Shown here piece after piece: positions 26,247 to 34,654 of a stretch of 64,000 nucleotides of DNA. The stretch is from positions 62,001-126,000 of the forward strand of contig DCKD01000087.1 of assembly GCA_002320245.1 (NCBI GenBank), read 5' to 3'. The stretch's first letter is position 1; every line of letters begins with the position of its first letter. The position numbers and the translations under genes are program-made. A model generated the notes under the pieces. It was not told where the DNA came from. It saw only the letters and a list, made by a program, of their open reading frames with translations, and searched no databases. Source of the stretch: Lachnospiraceae bacterium UBA1683 (GTDB lineage: Bacteria; Bacillota; Clostridia; Lachnospirales; Lachnospiraceae).

Positions 26247-27434
26247 TTATCCATCTCCTTCCGTTTTGGACTGAAACAGTCCTTTTTCTTCCCACCCTCC
26301 GCCATACATATCATGCTGTACCAACTGCTGGTAGTAGTGGTTCATGGTATTGGGCGCATTGTAGAGGGCAGTCACCATATATGCCCTGATATTGGTTATC
26401 TTGGTTGTGGTATCCCTCATGCATCCAATGACATACTCCAAATGGGAACTGTTCAGCTTCAGGAATTTTGACTTCACAAGCTCATAAGGGTAATCTTCCC
26501 CATTGACCTTTACTGTCTTTCGCTTCACGCACACAATCTCACAGATCACCTCATAAAGTTCCTCATACAGTCCCTTGTTACTCCAATCGCCATATTTCAT
26601 GTGATGCTCGTACTCGATATTTTCTTTAATGATTTCCATGTAGGCGTTAGCATCATCCATCACATCAATCATATCATTATCCGGCTTGCCCTGTTCTGCT
26701 TTTTCTATCTCCTGACTGGATTGATTGATATGATGTGATTCTCTGTCAGAAATATTTGCAGAAGTATATGAATTTGTCCCTCCGTTTTGGGACAGACCTG
26801 TATCCGTTTTCGGAATGAGGGTATTGCCTGTTTTGTCATAACCTGTATCCAAATTTGTAGATACCTGTGTCCCGTTTGGGATACCCCTCCCTCCCAAAAT
26901 TTCCATAGGGGCATCCGATTTTGTAGGGAGGCTCCCTCCCGTTTTGTCATCAGATACACCTGCACATGAATCGTCCACTCCGTCCATTGCAGGTATTTCC
27001 TCTGGAAATGTCAGCCGGTACAGCATATCCGGTTTCAGTTCCACATACATCACATTATTGCATACAAGTCCCTCCCCATAACTGACTGTCCGGAACTCTC
27101 TCTTTATTACCTGTAATTTTTCCAGCCTGTCCATTGCGGTTTTGACTGTTTTCTTAGACTCTCCAAATAAATCCGCATAATACTGATAGCTCTGCCTTAA
27201 AATATCTTCTGAAAATTTCTTTTTCCAGCTAAGAATATGCCCGGTTCCCTGATCCCGCACCTCAGAAGGACGATACCAGTAAACAATATCCGCCAGAATA
27301 ACAATCGCAAGGAGATATGGTTTCCCATTCTCCTTTGTGATTGTCCTGTACCAGACAGCGGGAATAATGTTTCCGGTGATATTTATAGAACCCATTGCGT
27401 CAACGATTACGTTTCCGCTTGTTAAATATCCCAT
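26247..27434 (-). CDS. Replication-initiator-like protein (RepA N-terminal/DUF6017-like)
   Basis: 395 residues from ATG at 27434, two bases after the parB stop, with a GGAAGGGG site. The N-terminal half has a winged-helix look (SWKKKFSEDILRQSYQYYAD, then GESKKTVKTAMDRLEKL) typical of element replication initiators. The C-terminal part (VRSKFLKLNSSHLEYVIGCM-like) fits the DUF6017 region found in the same proteins. A low-complexity Gly/Asn/Thr linker lies between. It may support autonomous replication of the excised circle together with ParA and ParB. Confidence 0.78.
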   Translation of the reverse strand: MGYLTSGNVIVDAMGSINITGNIIPAVWYRTITKENGKPYLLAIVILADIVYWYRPSEVRDQGTGHILSWKKKFSEDILRQSYQYYADLFGESKKTVKTAMDRLEKLQVIKREFRTVSYGEGLVCNNVMYVELKPDMLYRLTFPEEIPAMDGVDDSCAGVSDDKTGGSLPTKSDAPMEILGGRGIPNGTQVSTNLDTGYDKTGNTLIPKTDTGLSQNGGTNSYTSANISDRESHHINQSSQEIEKAEQGKPDNDMIDVMDDANAYMEIIKENIEYEHHMKYGDWSNKGLYEELYEVICEIVCVKRKTVKVNGEDYPYELVKSKFLKLNSSHLEYVIGCMRDTTTKITNIRAYMVTALYNAPNTMNHYYQQLVQHDMYGGGWEEKGLFQSKTEGDG

Positions 27435-27436
27435 TA

Positions 27437-28333
27437 TCAAACAGCCCCTTCCTCTTTCCACTTATCAAGAAGCGTAATAATGATGCTTTCTATCTCCTCA
27501 TTGGAATAGCTGTCTGAAAAATATTTGCCTATCTTGTCTGATTTTATTGTGATTTTTCTTTCTTTAGGCTTTTCTTCTGACAAAACCAGCTCGACCATTG
27601 CCAATGTCAGCTCGCCGCTTTTGCCATACTCTTTGAGTTTCCCGGATTGTACCATACTGACATTACATCCCTGTTCCTCAATGATAGCCTGCACCCACTG
27701 CTGCGCTTCCTCCGTCAGAAAAGATATATCCACGCCCTGTGAAAAACCTAATTTCTTTGTGTCCACCATTTCAAGAAGTTCATCAGAAAGCCTTGACAGC
27801 CAAATGTAACGCTGAACCTTTTTCGCATTTTCCCCAGCAGCTTCCCCTACTTCATCAAGAGTGTTCCTGCCTGACTTTTTCCCCTGATGTTTCATGGCTT
27901 CATACTTCATCTTATAGGCTCTCGCCTTTTCGCTTGGTAAGATGTCCTCCCTCTGAATGTTGGAATCCACCATGATAATCGTTGCTTCATCATCGGTGTA
28001 ATTACGGACAATCACAGGCATCTCCGTCTTTCCGGCAAGCTCTGAACCACGTTTCCGGCGGTGTCCGGCTATGATTTCATAGCCGCCGCCCGCCCTCGGT
28101 CTTGCAATCCCCGGAACCAGCACACCATGCTGACGGATACTCTCTGTTGTTTCCTCCATCTTCTCATCGTCCTCCACCCGGAAAGGGTGGTCTTTGAATG
28201 TATGAAGCTCCGCAAGCGGCGCATTGATGATCTGCTCTACACCATTTTCCTGTGCGACGCTTCCGCCGAATAAATCATCAAAACTTTCCATTTTGATTTT
28301 TGCTGCGCTTCCTGTTTTTGCATTACTGCCCAT
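27437..28333 (-). CDS. parB: ParB-family partition protein
   Basis: 298 residues. The start is ATG at 28333, nine bases after AGGAGG; a TTG two codons earlier is possible but too close to that site. The ParB N-terminal nuclease-like domain shows AGHRRKRGSEL and DSNIQREDILPSEKARAYK; a helix-turn-helix region follows (NTLDEVGEAAGENAKKVQRY). Its 5' end overlaps parA. It should bind a centromere site on the element; no canonical TGTTTCACGTGAAACA site was noticed, so its target may be different. Confidence 0.93.
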   Translation of the reverse strand: MGSNAKTGSAAKIKMESFDDLFGGSVAQENGVEQIINAPLAELHTFKDHPFRVEDDEKMEETTESIRQHGVLVPGIARPRAGGGYEIIAGHRRKRGSELAGKTEMPVIVRNYTDDEATIIMVDSNIQREDILPSEKARAYKMKYEAMKHQGKKSGRNTLDEVGEAAGENAKKVQRYIWLSRLSDELLEMVDTKKLGFSQGVDISFLTEEAQQWVQAIIEEQGCNVSMVQSGKLKEYGKSGELTLAMVELVLSEEKPKERKITIKSDKIGKYFSDSYSNEEIESIIITLLDKWKEEGAV

Positions 28334-29108
28334 CTGCAAGCACCTCCTCCGTCAATGAATAGTAGGCTGATGCTACTTTTCCCTTTGGATCATGCTTGTA
28401 TATGCTGATGCCTTCCGCTGAAATCTCCGCTGCCCTCACCGAAACAGGTATGACATTGGTAAATATCCTCACCCGGCTTCCATAGGCTTCCTTCAGCATG
28501 GAACTGATGTCTTTTGCATAGTTCGTCCGGCTGTCCACCATTGTCAGCAATATGCCCTCAATCTCCAGTTTCGGGTTAATCTGCCGCTTTACCTTGCCAA
28601 CCGTCTTAATGAGCTGCTGCAAGCCTTTAACGGGCAGGTATGCCGCCTGTACGGGTATCAATATGCTGTCGGCACAGGCAAGGGCATTTATGGTAATCAT
28701 GCCGAGCGAGGGCATACAGTCTATGAGGATATAGTCGTAACTCTCCCTGACTATCTCTATGTACGACCTCAGTACCGTTTCCCGGCTCATAACATTTACA
28801 AGGGAAACCTCTAATCCGGATAACTCAATGTTCCCCGGCATAAGGTCTATCCCTTCCTCATGGTGCAGGATACCTTCTGTCGGCTCTACTTCTTCATCAT
28901 TGATTAAATTCCCCATAATGGTTGCAAGCGTAACTTCCAATGTATCCGGCTCTGTATAGCCAAGACTTGCGGTAAGGCTTCCCTGTGCGTCTGCATCTAT
29001 TAACAGCACCTTTTTACCCTGTTTTGCAAGTCCTATGCCTAAATTGCCTGTTGTGGTGGTCTTGCCGACTCCACCTTTCTGATTTGCGATTGCGATTATT
29101 TTACACAT
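28323..29108 (-). CDS. parA: ParA-family partition ATPase
   Basis: 261 residues. The deviant Walker A KGGVGKTTT near residue 11 and LIDADAQGSLT identify a ParA/Soj ATPase; the later LIDCMPSLG is the Walker B region. AAAGGAG lies upstream of the ATG. It is the third gene of the element operon, after DUF6075-like and DUF3970-like genes, and overlaps parB. It is expected to segregate or stabilise the element, and in some elements it also affects excision. Confidence 0.95.
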   Translation of the reverse strand: MCKIIAIANQKGGVGKTTTTGNLGIGLAKQGKKVLLIDADAQGSLTASLGYTEPDTLEVTLATIMGNLINDEEVEPTEGILHHEEGIDLMPGNIELSGLEVSLVNVMSRETVLRSYIEIVRESYDYILIDCMPSLGMITINALACADSILIPVQAAYLPVKGLQQLIKTVGKVKRQINPKLEIEGILLTMVDSRTNYAKDISSMLKEAYGSRVRIFTNVIPVSVRAAEISAEGISIYKHDPKGKVASAYYSLTEEVLADGQ

Positions 29109-29135
29109 GATCTGATTCTCCTTTGCTTTCTACTA

Positions 29136-29309
29136 TTATTCTTTTATATTGCTTTTCCTTACTTCCACATAAGCCCTGTAATACTTCTTTGTCCCTTTGT
29201 TCGGGAACAGATCGGAAAACTCCGTCACTTCAATTTTTGAGCTTCTCTGTAAAATCTTCCCAAACCACTTAATATCGTTTCTCGTTCCCATAAGCCTGAC
29301 TTTTAACAT
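29136..29309 (-). CDS. DUF3970-like small protein
   Basis: 57 residues, starting MLKVRLMGTRNDIKWFGKIL and ending in KYYRAYVEVRKSNIKE. The pattern (a short beta-alpha-beta start, a SDLFPNKGTKKYYR segment) fits DUF3970 proteins of conjugative elements. The ATG at 29309 overlaps the stop of the preceding gene by one base (TGATG), and parA follows after 27 bases. Function unknown. Confidence 0.82.
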   Translation of the reverse strand: MLKVRLMGTRNDIKWFGKILQRSSKIEVTEFSDLFPNKGTKKYYRAYVEVRKSNIKE

Positions 29310-29770
29310 CAATCCTGTCCTCCGAGCATGGCGTACAGATTTTTGTTATACGATACATATTCCGGATACCTTATCTGTACAGCCTGCCAAAAATAAGGTG
29401 CATAGGCACAGCAGAATAATTCCTCCACTGTATAAAGTTTGCACTCGTCTACCTGTTCCTCCGCATCGTCGTAATCAAGAACGCTTGGCGTACCGTTACA
29501 ATAAAGGTTAAACGCCATCCTAACTACTTTTACGCTTCCGCTGGTCTGCCAGCCTTCATGCAGGCACTTTGTTTTTACGTTGCCTGTTTTAAAATCATAA
29601 ATACTTTTGATATTCCTTCTTGTGTCATTGCTGATACCAAGACAATATACAAGTGCTTTGTGATACACGTCCTGATACCTGACCTCTTTCAATTTTTCAT
29701 AGTAGAATTTCTCATGTGCTTCGCTGATAAAAATAATCGCTCTCTCTGCTCCTAACGCTGTACTGCTCAT
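29309..29770 (-). CDS. DUF6075-like protein, first gene of the partition operon
   Basis: 153 residues from ATG at 29770 with GGAGG seven bases upstream; the longer frame to 29887 crosses a terminator-like hairpin and is rejected. The protein contains FISEAHEKFYYEKL near the start and AFNLYCNGTP later. I recognise it as the DUF6075-like family that opens the maintenance operon in related elements. No catalytic motif is evident. It is translationally coupled to the next gene. Confidence 0.78.
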   Translation of the reverse strand: MSSTALGAERAIIFISEAHEKFYYEKLKEVRYQDVYHKALVYCLGISNDTRRNIKSIYDFKTGNVKTKCLHEGWQTSGSVKVVRMAFNLYCNGTPSVLDYDDAEEQVDECKLYTVEELFCCAYAPYFWQAVQIRYPEYVSYNKNLYAMLGGQD

Positions 29771-29816
29771 GCTTTTTCCTCCATTTCTTATTTTGCTTTT
29801 GCTGACCATAACAAAA

Positions 29817-29857
29817 AAGGACACTTCTCTAAAATTTTCTTTTAGAAAAATGTCCTT
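29817..29857 (-). terminator. Strong hairpin in the leader of the element operon
   Basis: AAGGACACTTCTCTAAAA (29817-29834) and TTTTAGAAAAATGTCCTT (29840-29857) pair over 18 bp with two mismatches and a 5-base loop. On the minus strand TTTTTTG follows. It would block transcripts coming from lysS, or attenuate the partition operon. Confidence 0.75.
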
Positions 29858-29932
29858 ATAGTACAAAATATTAACTTGAACTGACACGAGTTTAATTTAA
29901 AATCGTTTATTTTAACCCTATAAGAGAGTTTA

Positions 29933-29954
29933 TTTTGTCGTACTTTTGTCGTAC
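29933..29954. repeat. Tandem 11-bp repeat near the element boundary
   Basis: TTTTGTCGTAC occurs twice head to tail (29933-29943, 29944-29954), 42 bp from the lysS stop codon. Short direct repeats like this often serve as integrase arm-type sites next to an attachment core. The following CATACTGTTTAAAAG to GATTTTACTGGC is a candidate core. Not proven. Confidence 0.5.
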
Positions 29955-29995
29955 CATACTGTTTAAAAGTCCGCAAACCCTTGATTTTACTGGCT

Positions 29996-31489
29996 TTATT
30001 TATCCAATGATTTCATTGTCGGGAACAACAGCACATCCCGGATAGCCTCTGCCCCGGTCAGCAGCATACACATTCTGTCGATACCGAACCCGATACCGCC
30101 TGTTGGAGGCATACCAATCTCCAACGCGTTCATGAAGTCTTCATCCGTTGTGTTGGCTTCATCATCGCCCTGTGCCAGCAGTTCTTCCTGTGCTTTGAAA
30201 CGCTCTCTCTGGTCGATTGGATCGTTTAGCTCGGAGTAAGCATTCGCCATCTCCCATCCGTTCATAAAGAATTCGAAACGCTCCACATAATCCGGATTCT
30301 CTGGCTTTTTCTTTGTCAGCGGGGAGATTTCAATCGGGTGGTCCATAACGAATGTAGGCTGAATCAAGTGCTCCTCTGCAAATTCCTCGAAGAACAGGCT
30401 CAGGATATCGCCCTTCTTATGTCTCTCCTCAAACTCTACATGATGTTCTTTTGCAAGTGCTCTCGCCTGTTCCAGTGTCTCCACTTCATTCCAGTCAACA
30501 CCTGCATATTTCTTAACTGCATCAATCATTGTGATTCTCTCGAACGGCTTTCCGAGGTCCATCTCAACACCTTTGTAGACAATCTTTGTTGTGCCGAGCA
30601 CTTCCTGCGCCACATAGCGGTACAGGTTTTCCGTCAAATCCATCATGCCGTGGTAATCTGTGTATGCCTGATAAAGCTCCATCAGTGTGAATTCCGGGTT
30701 ATGTCTTGTATCCAGACCTTCATTCCGGAATACACGGCCAATCTCGTATACGCGTTCCAGACCACCGACAATCAGTCTCTTCAGGTACAGCTCCAGAGAG
30801 ATTCTCAGTTTGAGATCCTCGTCCAGTGCATTGAAATGTGTCTCAAACGGCCTTGCAGCGGCGCCGCCTGCATTTGCGACAAGCATCGGTGTCTCAACTT
30901 CCATGAATCCTTCGCCACTCAGGTATTTACGGATTGCGGCAAGAATCTTGGAGCGCTTGATAAATGTATCTTTTACTTCCGGATTCATAATCAAATCCAC
31001 GTATCTCTGACGGTAACGCAGGTCTGTATTTGTCAGCCCGTGGAACTTCTCCGGCAGAACCTGTAGGCTTTTGGACAGCAGAGTGATGTTGGAAGCATGA
31101 ATGGAAATCTCTCCGGTTTTTGTGCGGAAAACTTCTCCTTCGATTCCAATGACATCCCCAACGTCAAATTTCTTAAATCCTTTATATACATCCTCACCGA
31201 CACTATCCCTTGCAACATAAGACTGGATATTCCCCTGCAAATCCTGCAAATTGCAGAATGACGCTTTTCCCATCACACGTTTGGACATCATACGTCCTGC
31301 AACGGAAACCTGTTTTCCTTCCAGTTCTCCGAAGTTATCTTTGATTTCCTGACTGTGATGTGTCTGGTTATATTTTGTAATTGTAAACGGATCCTGACCG
31401 TTCGCCTGCAAATCTGCAAGTTTCTCACGGCGAACCTTTTTTAACTGATTCAAATCCGGTTCCTGTGTGTTTTTCTGCTGTTCCCCCAT
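29996..31489 (-). CDS. lysS: Lysyl-tRNA synthetase, class II
   Basis: 497 residues. An OB-fold anticodon-binding domain (about 60-165, with [16 protein letters not shown]) precedes the class II catalytic core: motif 2 in [11 protein letters not shown], motif 3 in [12 protein letters not shown]. Length and motifs fit bacterial LysRS. AAGGAG lies six bases before the ATG. greA is 14 bases upstream in the same direction, a common Firmicutes pair. The element boundary lies just past its stop codon, so read-through into the element may occur if the hairpin at 29817 fails. Confidence 0.97.
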   Translation of the reverse strand: MGEQQKNTQEPDLNQLKKVRREKLADLQANGQDPFTITKYNQTHHSQEIKDNFGELEGKQVSVAGRMMSKRVMGKASFCNLQDLQGNIQSYVARDSVGEDVYKGFKKFDVGDVIGIEGEVFRTKTGEISIHASNITLLSKSLQVLPEKFHGLTNTDLRYRQRYVDLIMNPEVKDTFIKRSKILAAIRKYLSGEGFMEVETPMLVANAGGAAARPFETHFNALDEDLKLRISLELYLKRLIVGGLERVYEIGRVFRNEGLDTRHNPEFTLMELYQAYTDYHGMMDLTENLYRYVAQEVLGTTKIVYKGVEMDLGKPFERITMIDAVKKYAGVDWNEVETLEQARALAKEHHVEFEERHKKGDILSLFFEEFAEEHLIQPTFVMDHPIEISPLTKKKPENPDYVERFEFFMNGWEMANAYSELNDPIDQRERFKAQEELLAQGDDEANTTDEDFMNALEIGMPPTGGIGFGIDRMCMLLTGAEAIRDVLLFPTMKSLDK

Positions 31490-31503
31490 TGTATTTCTCC
31501 TTC

Positions 31504-31989
31504 CTACAGTGAGCGGCTGATATCCAGAACCTTGTACTGGATTACCCCTGCCTGTGTCTCTACGTCAACGACCGCACCGATTTTTTTGCCCATCAAAGCC
31601 TGACCTACCGGTGATTCGTTGGAAATCTTTCCCTCGAGCGAATTTGCTTCGGTAGAACCCACAATCTTAAATTCAATTTCCTCGTCAAATGTGACGTCAT
31701 AGACTTTGACTGTACATCCTACATTGATTTTGTCAAAATCAACCTCATCTTCAACGACAACCTCTGCATTTTTCAGAATTGCCTCTAATTCTTCGATGCG
31801 TGCCTCGATATCACGCTGCTCGTCTTTTGCAGCATCGTACTCTGCATTCTCGGAAAGGTCTCCCTGCTCTCTGGCCTCTTTAATTTTTGCTGCAACTTCT
31901 TTACGTTTTACAACTTTCAGGTTTTCCAGCTCATCCTCCAATGCCTTCAGACCAGCGTAAGTAAGTAATCTTTTCTTTGCTTCTGCCAT
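31504..31989 (-). CDS. greA: Transcription elongation factor GreA
   Basis: 161 residues. The N-terminal coiled coil ([38 protein letters not shown]) with acidic tip, and the FKBP-like C-terminal domain ([17 protein letters not shown]) are diagnostic. It rescues backtracked RNA polymerase by stimulating transcript cleavage. It is probably cotranscribed with lysS. The 176-base gap on its 5' side holds an AT-rich leader; I cannot name a confident promoter there. Confidence 0.97.
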   Translation of the reverse strand: MAEAKKRLLTYAGLKALEDELENLKVVKRKEVAAKIKEAREQGDLSENAEYDAAKDEQRDIEARIEELEAILKNAEVVVEDEVDFDKINVGCTVKVYDVTFDEEIEFKIVGSTEANSLEGKISNESPVGQALMGKKIGAVVDVETQAGVIQYKVLDISRSL

Positions 31990-32165
31990 GACTTCCTTGC
32001 TCCTTTTCTTCCAGGTTTTATATTTTATCCAACCATGTTATAATCTGCCTTTTTTATCCTGTCTCCTCATACACTGCGAAAAAGATGTCACCGCGCTTTC
32101 GTTCATCTGGAACCGGGGAACATCTTCTGTAAGATTATATTTCACAATTTCAATATTATACCGAA

Positions 32166-33128
32166 TCATGCCAGCACTGTCAAGATTTTTTCAAGTTCTT
32201 CATAGCTCTCAACGTTATTTATATCGTCTCTCAGACGTGCTGCATTGTGCAGGCCTTTTGTATACCATGCCACATGTTTGCGCATTTCACGGATTCCGGT
32301 ATAATCCCCTTTATACTGAATCTGAAGCCGAGCGTGGCGCAGCATCATGGTTCGGATTTCTTCGATGTCCGGCCGGGGCGGAAGGATTCCGTTTTCTTCA
32401 TAAGAAATGAGTTCTGAGAATATCCACGGATTCCCCTGTGCGCCCCGCGCAATCATTACGCCGTCACATCCGGTCTGCCTGCGAATCGCAACTGCCTGCT
32501 CTCCGCTGGTTACATCTCCGTTCCCGATTACCGGAATCTTTACCGCTTCCTTCACCTGCCGGATAATATCCCAATCTGCTTTTCCGGAATAATACTGTTC
32601 CCTTGTTCTTCCATGCACTGCAACTGCCGCTGCCCCGGCTTCCTCAATGATTCTGGCAATCTCTACCGCATTGATGTGACCGTCGTCAAATCCTTTCCGA
32701 ATCTTCACCGTAACCGGTTTCTGAATTGCCTTTACTACGGCACGGACCAAATCATACACCAGTTTCGGCTGTTTCATCAGTGCCGAGCCTTCCCCGTTAC
32801 GCACAACTTTCGGCACCGGGCATCCCATATTGATGTCCAGTATCGAAAACGGTCTGTCTTCAATCCGTTTTGCCATCTCACTGACAATCTTCGGGTCCGA
32901 GCCGAATAACTGCAGCGATACCGGTATTTCATCCGGGTGAATCTGCAGCAGGCTTTCCGTATTTTTATTGTTGTAAAGAATTCCCTTGGCGCTAATCATT
33001 TCCATACACAGTAGCCCTGCCCCCTGCTCTTTGCAAAGTAAGCGAAATGGCAGGTCTGTTACACCTGCCATCGGTCCCAGTATATAAGAATTGTCCAAAG
33101 TGACATTCCCGATTTTTAACTGTTTCAT
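32166..33128 (-). CDS. dusB: tRNA-dihydrouridine synthase, DusB-like
   Basis: 320 residues from ATG at 33128, preceded by AAAGGA; the frame extends to 33155 but that start overlaps the upstream gene. The flavin TIM barrel shows GPMAGVTDLPFR at the N-terminus, the catalytic Cys in NMGCPVPKV, KIRKGFDD, and GRTREQYYSG with GNGDV later. It reduces uridine in tRNA using FMN. The upstream small gene stops 14 bases before, so the two probably form an operon with birA. Confidence 0.94.
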   Translation of the reverse strand: MKQLKIGNVTLDNSYILGPMAGVTDLPFRLLCKEQGAGLLCMEMISAKGILYNNKNTESLLQIHPDEIPVSLQLFGSDPKIVSEMAKRIEDRPFSILDINMGCPVPKVVRNGEGSALMKQPKLVYDLVRAVVKAIQKPVTVKIRKGFDDGHINAVEIARIIEEAGAAAVAVHGRTREQYYSGKADWDIIRQVKEAVKIPVIGNGDVTSGEQAVAIRRQTGCDGVMIARGAQGNPWIFSELISYEENGILPPRPDIEEIRTMMLRHARLQIQYKGDYTGIREMRKHVAWYTKGLHNAARLRDDINNVESYEELEKILTVLA

Positions 33129-33141
33129 TGCTGTTTTTCCT

Positions 33142-33474
33142 TTACTCTGTCTCAATCTCTTCTCCGAGATATTTTACCCTATAATATAATTCCAAAGACT
33201 CAAACAGTTCACGTTTCGTATTCTGCAATTCCTTTACTTTCAAGGCACTGCCAATCTCGTCAAATTCGAAATCATTTTCCCCGTGTTCTACCTTCAGCTC
33301 CAGATTGCCGTCCTCATCATAGACAACCATCAGAATCCCGCCTACATCTGCTGTGTAAAGCACACACATAATCTGCAGTTCCTGCCGGATGGATTCCGGC
33401 AAAGATGCGAAGTCCGGATTCAGATAAAATTTTTGCTCATACGCACTTGCGGCGCATAATACGATTTCTTCCAT
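33142..33474 (-). CDS. Small conserved protein (DUF6145-like)
   Basis: 110 residues. It starts EEIVLCAASAYEQKFYLNPD and contains SIRQELQIMCVLYTADVGGI. I believe this is the DUF6145-like family found beside dusB in Lachnospiraceae, but no function is known. It is soluble and acidic. An AAAGGAG-like site precedes the ATG. The 119-base gap to birA shows no feature I can support. Confidence 0.7.
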   Translation of the reverse strand: MEEIVLCAASAYEQKFYLNPDFASLPESIRQELQIMCVLYTADVGGILMVVYDEDGNLELKVEHGENDFEFDEIGSALKVKELQNTKRELFESLELYYRVKYLGEEIETE

Positions 33475-33593
33475 ATATTCTCCTTTTCTACTGTTACGAA
33501 TCTGCCATACAGCACAGTTATCGCCGTCCCCCCTGTTTTCACAGACCTTTGGCTGCGGACACAGCTATGGTTGGAACTGATGGCGGAATCCTG

Positions 33594-34580
33594 TCACACA
33601 TATCCGTAAACACCTCGTACAGACACCTCGCCGGCATAGACTGCTTCTATTGAACCATCTTCCCTGCGCACGAGCAGCTCACCGGTTTCATTGATTCCGA
33701 GTGCATATGCCTGATATGTTTCTTTTCCACCGAGAATGCTGACTTCACGCCCACAATTTACAAGCATTTCATTGTAAGGCTGCTGAAGAAAACTTAAGTC
33801 CTCCGTCTGCTCAAACCTCTCGTAATACTGCTCAAATTCCTTCATAATCTCCACAATAATCGGAGCACGTTTCTGCACTTCCCCGCATTCTATCCGGAGA
33901 GATGTTGCTTTTTCTGCAATTTCCTCCGGAAAAGAAGCCAGATTGACATTAATGCCGACTCCGATTACAACATGATTAATATAGTCGATTTCGGTACTCA
34001 TCTCTGTCAGAATCCCGACAATTTTCTTTCCATTCAGCACAATGTCATTGGGCCACTTAATGAGTACGTCCAATCCGGTACATTTACGCAATGCCCGTGC
34101 CACGCTGTATGCCATGACAATCGTCAGCATCGGGGCTTTATCCGGCCGGAACTTCGGCCGCAGCAATACAGACATATAGATACTGCTGCCCGCCGGGGAA
34201 TCCCATCCTCTGCCGCGTCTGCCCCTGCCCGCAGTCTGCATATCTGCCACGACAAGTGTTCCGCCCGGCGCGCCTTCATCTCCGAATTGCTTCGCCCTCA
34301 GATTCGTAGAATCGACTTCCCCATAATAACAGACATTCTGCCCCGCCCACTTGGTTTCATCTCCAATCAGGCTTTTCAGCTCCTCCTCCGTCATCACATC
34401 CGGACTGTCTATAATCCGATAGCCGCGGTTCCTGACCGCTTCCACCTGATACCCTGCCTCTTTTAACTGATTGATTGCTTTCCAGACCGCCGTGCGCGAT
34501 ACCCCAAGCGTCTCGCACAACTGCTGCCCCGAAACATAATCTCCGCTCTCCCGGAGTAATTTTAAAATTTCCGTTTTCAT
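33594..34580 (-). CDS. birA: Bifunctional biotin ligase/repressor BirA
   Basis: 328 residues. Residues 1-60 form a winged helix (SGQQLCETLGVSRTAVWKAI), so this is the regulatory type. The ligase domain has GRGRRGRGW, the biotinyl-5'-AMP site, and KWPNDIVLNGKKIVGIL. It attaches biotin to carboxylase carrier proteins and should repress biotin genes. A three-unit palindromic array lies directly upstream (34596-34647). No biotin synthesis gene is in the window. Confidence 0.95.
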   Translation of the reverse strand: MKTEILKLLRESGDYVSGQQLCETLGVSRTAVWKAINQLKEAGYQVEAVRNRGYRIIDSPDVMTEEELKSLIGDETKWAGQNVCYYGEVDSTNLRAKQFGDEGAPGGTLVVADMQTAGRGRRGRGWDSPAGSSIYMSVLLRPKFRPDKAPMLTIVMAYSVARALRKCTGLDVLIKWPNDIVLNGKKIVGILTEMSTEIDYINHVVIGVGINVNLASFPEEIAEKATSLRIECGEVQKRAPIIVEIMKEFEQYYERFEQTEDLSFLQQPYNEMLVNCGREVSILGGKETYQAYALGINETGELLVRREDGSIEAVYAGEVSVRGVYGYV

Positions 34581-34595
34581 ATGCTCACCTCATAG

Positions 34596-34647
34596 GGGTC
34601 TGTCCCTTTTGCAAAGGGGACTGTCCCCTATGAGAAGGGACTGTCCC
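34596..34647. repeat. Palindrome array GGGACTGTCCC, three units, upstream of birA
   Basis: Three palindromes are centred at 34601, 34622 and 34642: GGGTCTGTCCC, GGGGACTGTCCCC and GGGACTGTCCC. Spacing is 20-21 bp, two helical turns. The array fills the gap between the patatin-OTC stop and the birA start. A second array at 41593-41644 has the same spacing. Confidence 0.85.
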
Positions 34648-34654
34648 CTTTTCT

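Larger units (their letters stand above)
1..29995. mobile_element. Integrative conjugative element, Tn1549/CTn-like (right part)
   Basis: A collinear block of conjugation and maintenance genes runs leftward: parA, parB, rep-like, pcfB, virD4, Maff2, virB6, prgI, virB4, an M23+NlpC/P60 hydrolase, DUF4315, a CD1107-like protein, topB and a giant ArdC-like/methyltransferase gene. This order is known from the Clostridioides difficile CTn and Tn1549 family. The right boundary is inferred to lie between 29,858 and 29,995, because lysS and other housekeeping genes begin there. The left end, relaxase and integrase are outside the window. The boundary is approximate. Confidence 0.85.

Noticed and set aside
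30338..31066. 242-codon plus-strand frame opposite lysS
   Set aside because: Antisense to an intact essential gene; Cys/His/Leu-rich translation without a family.
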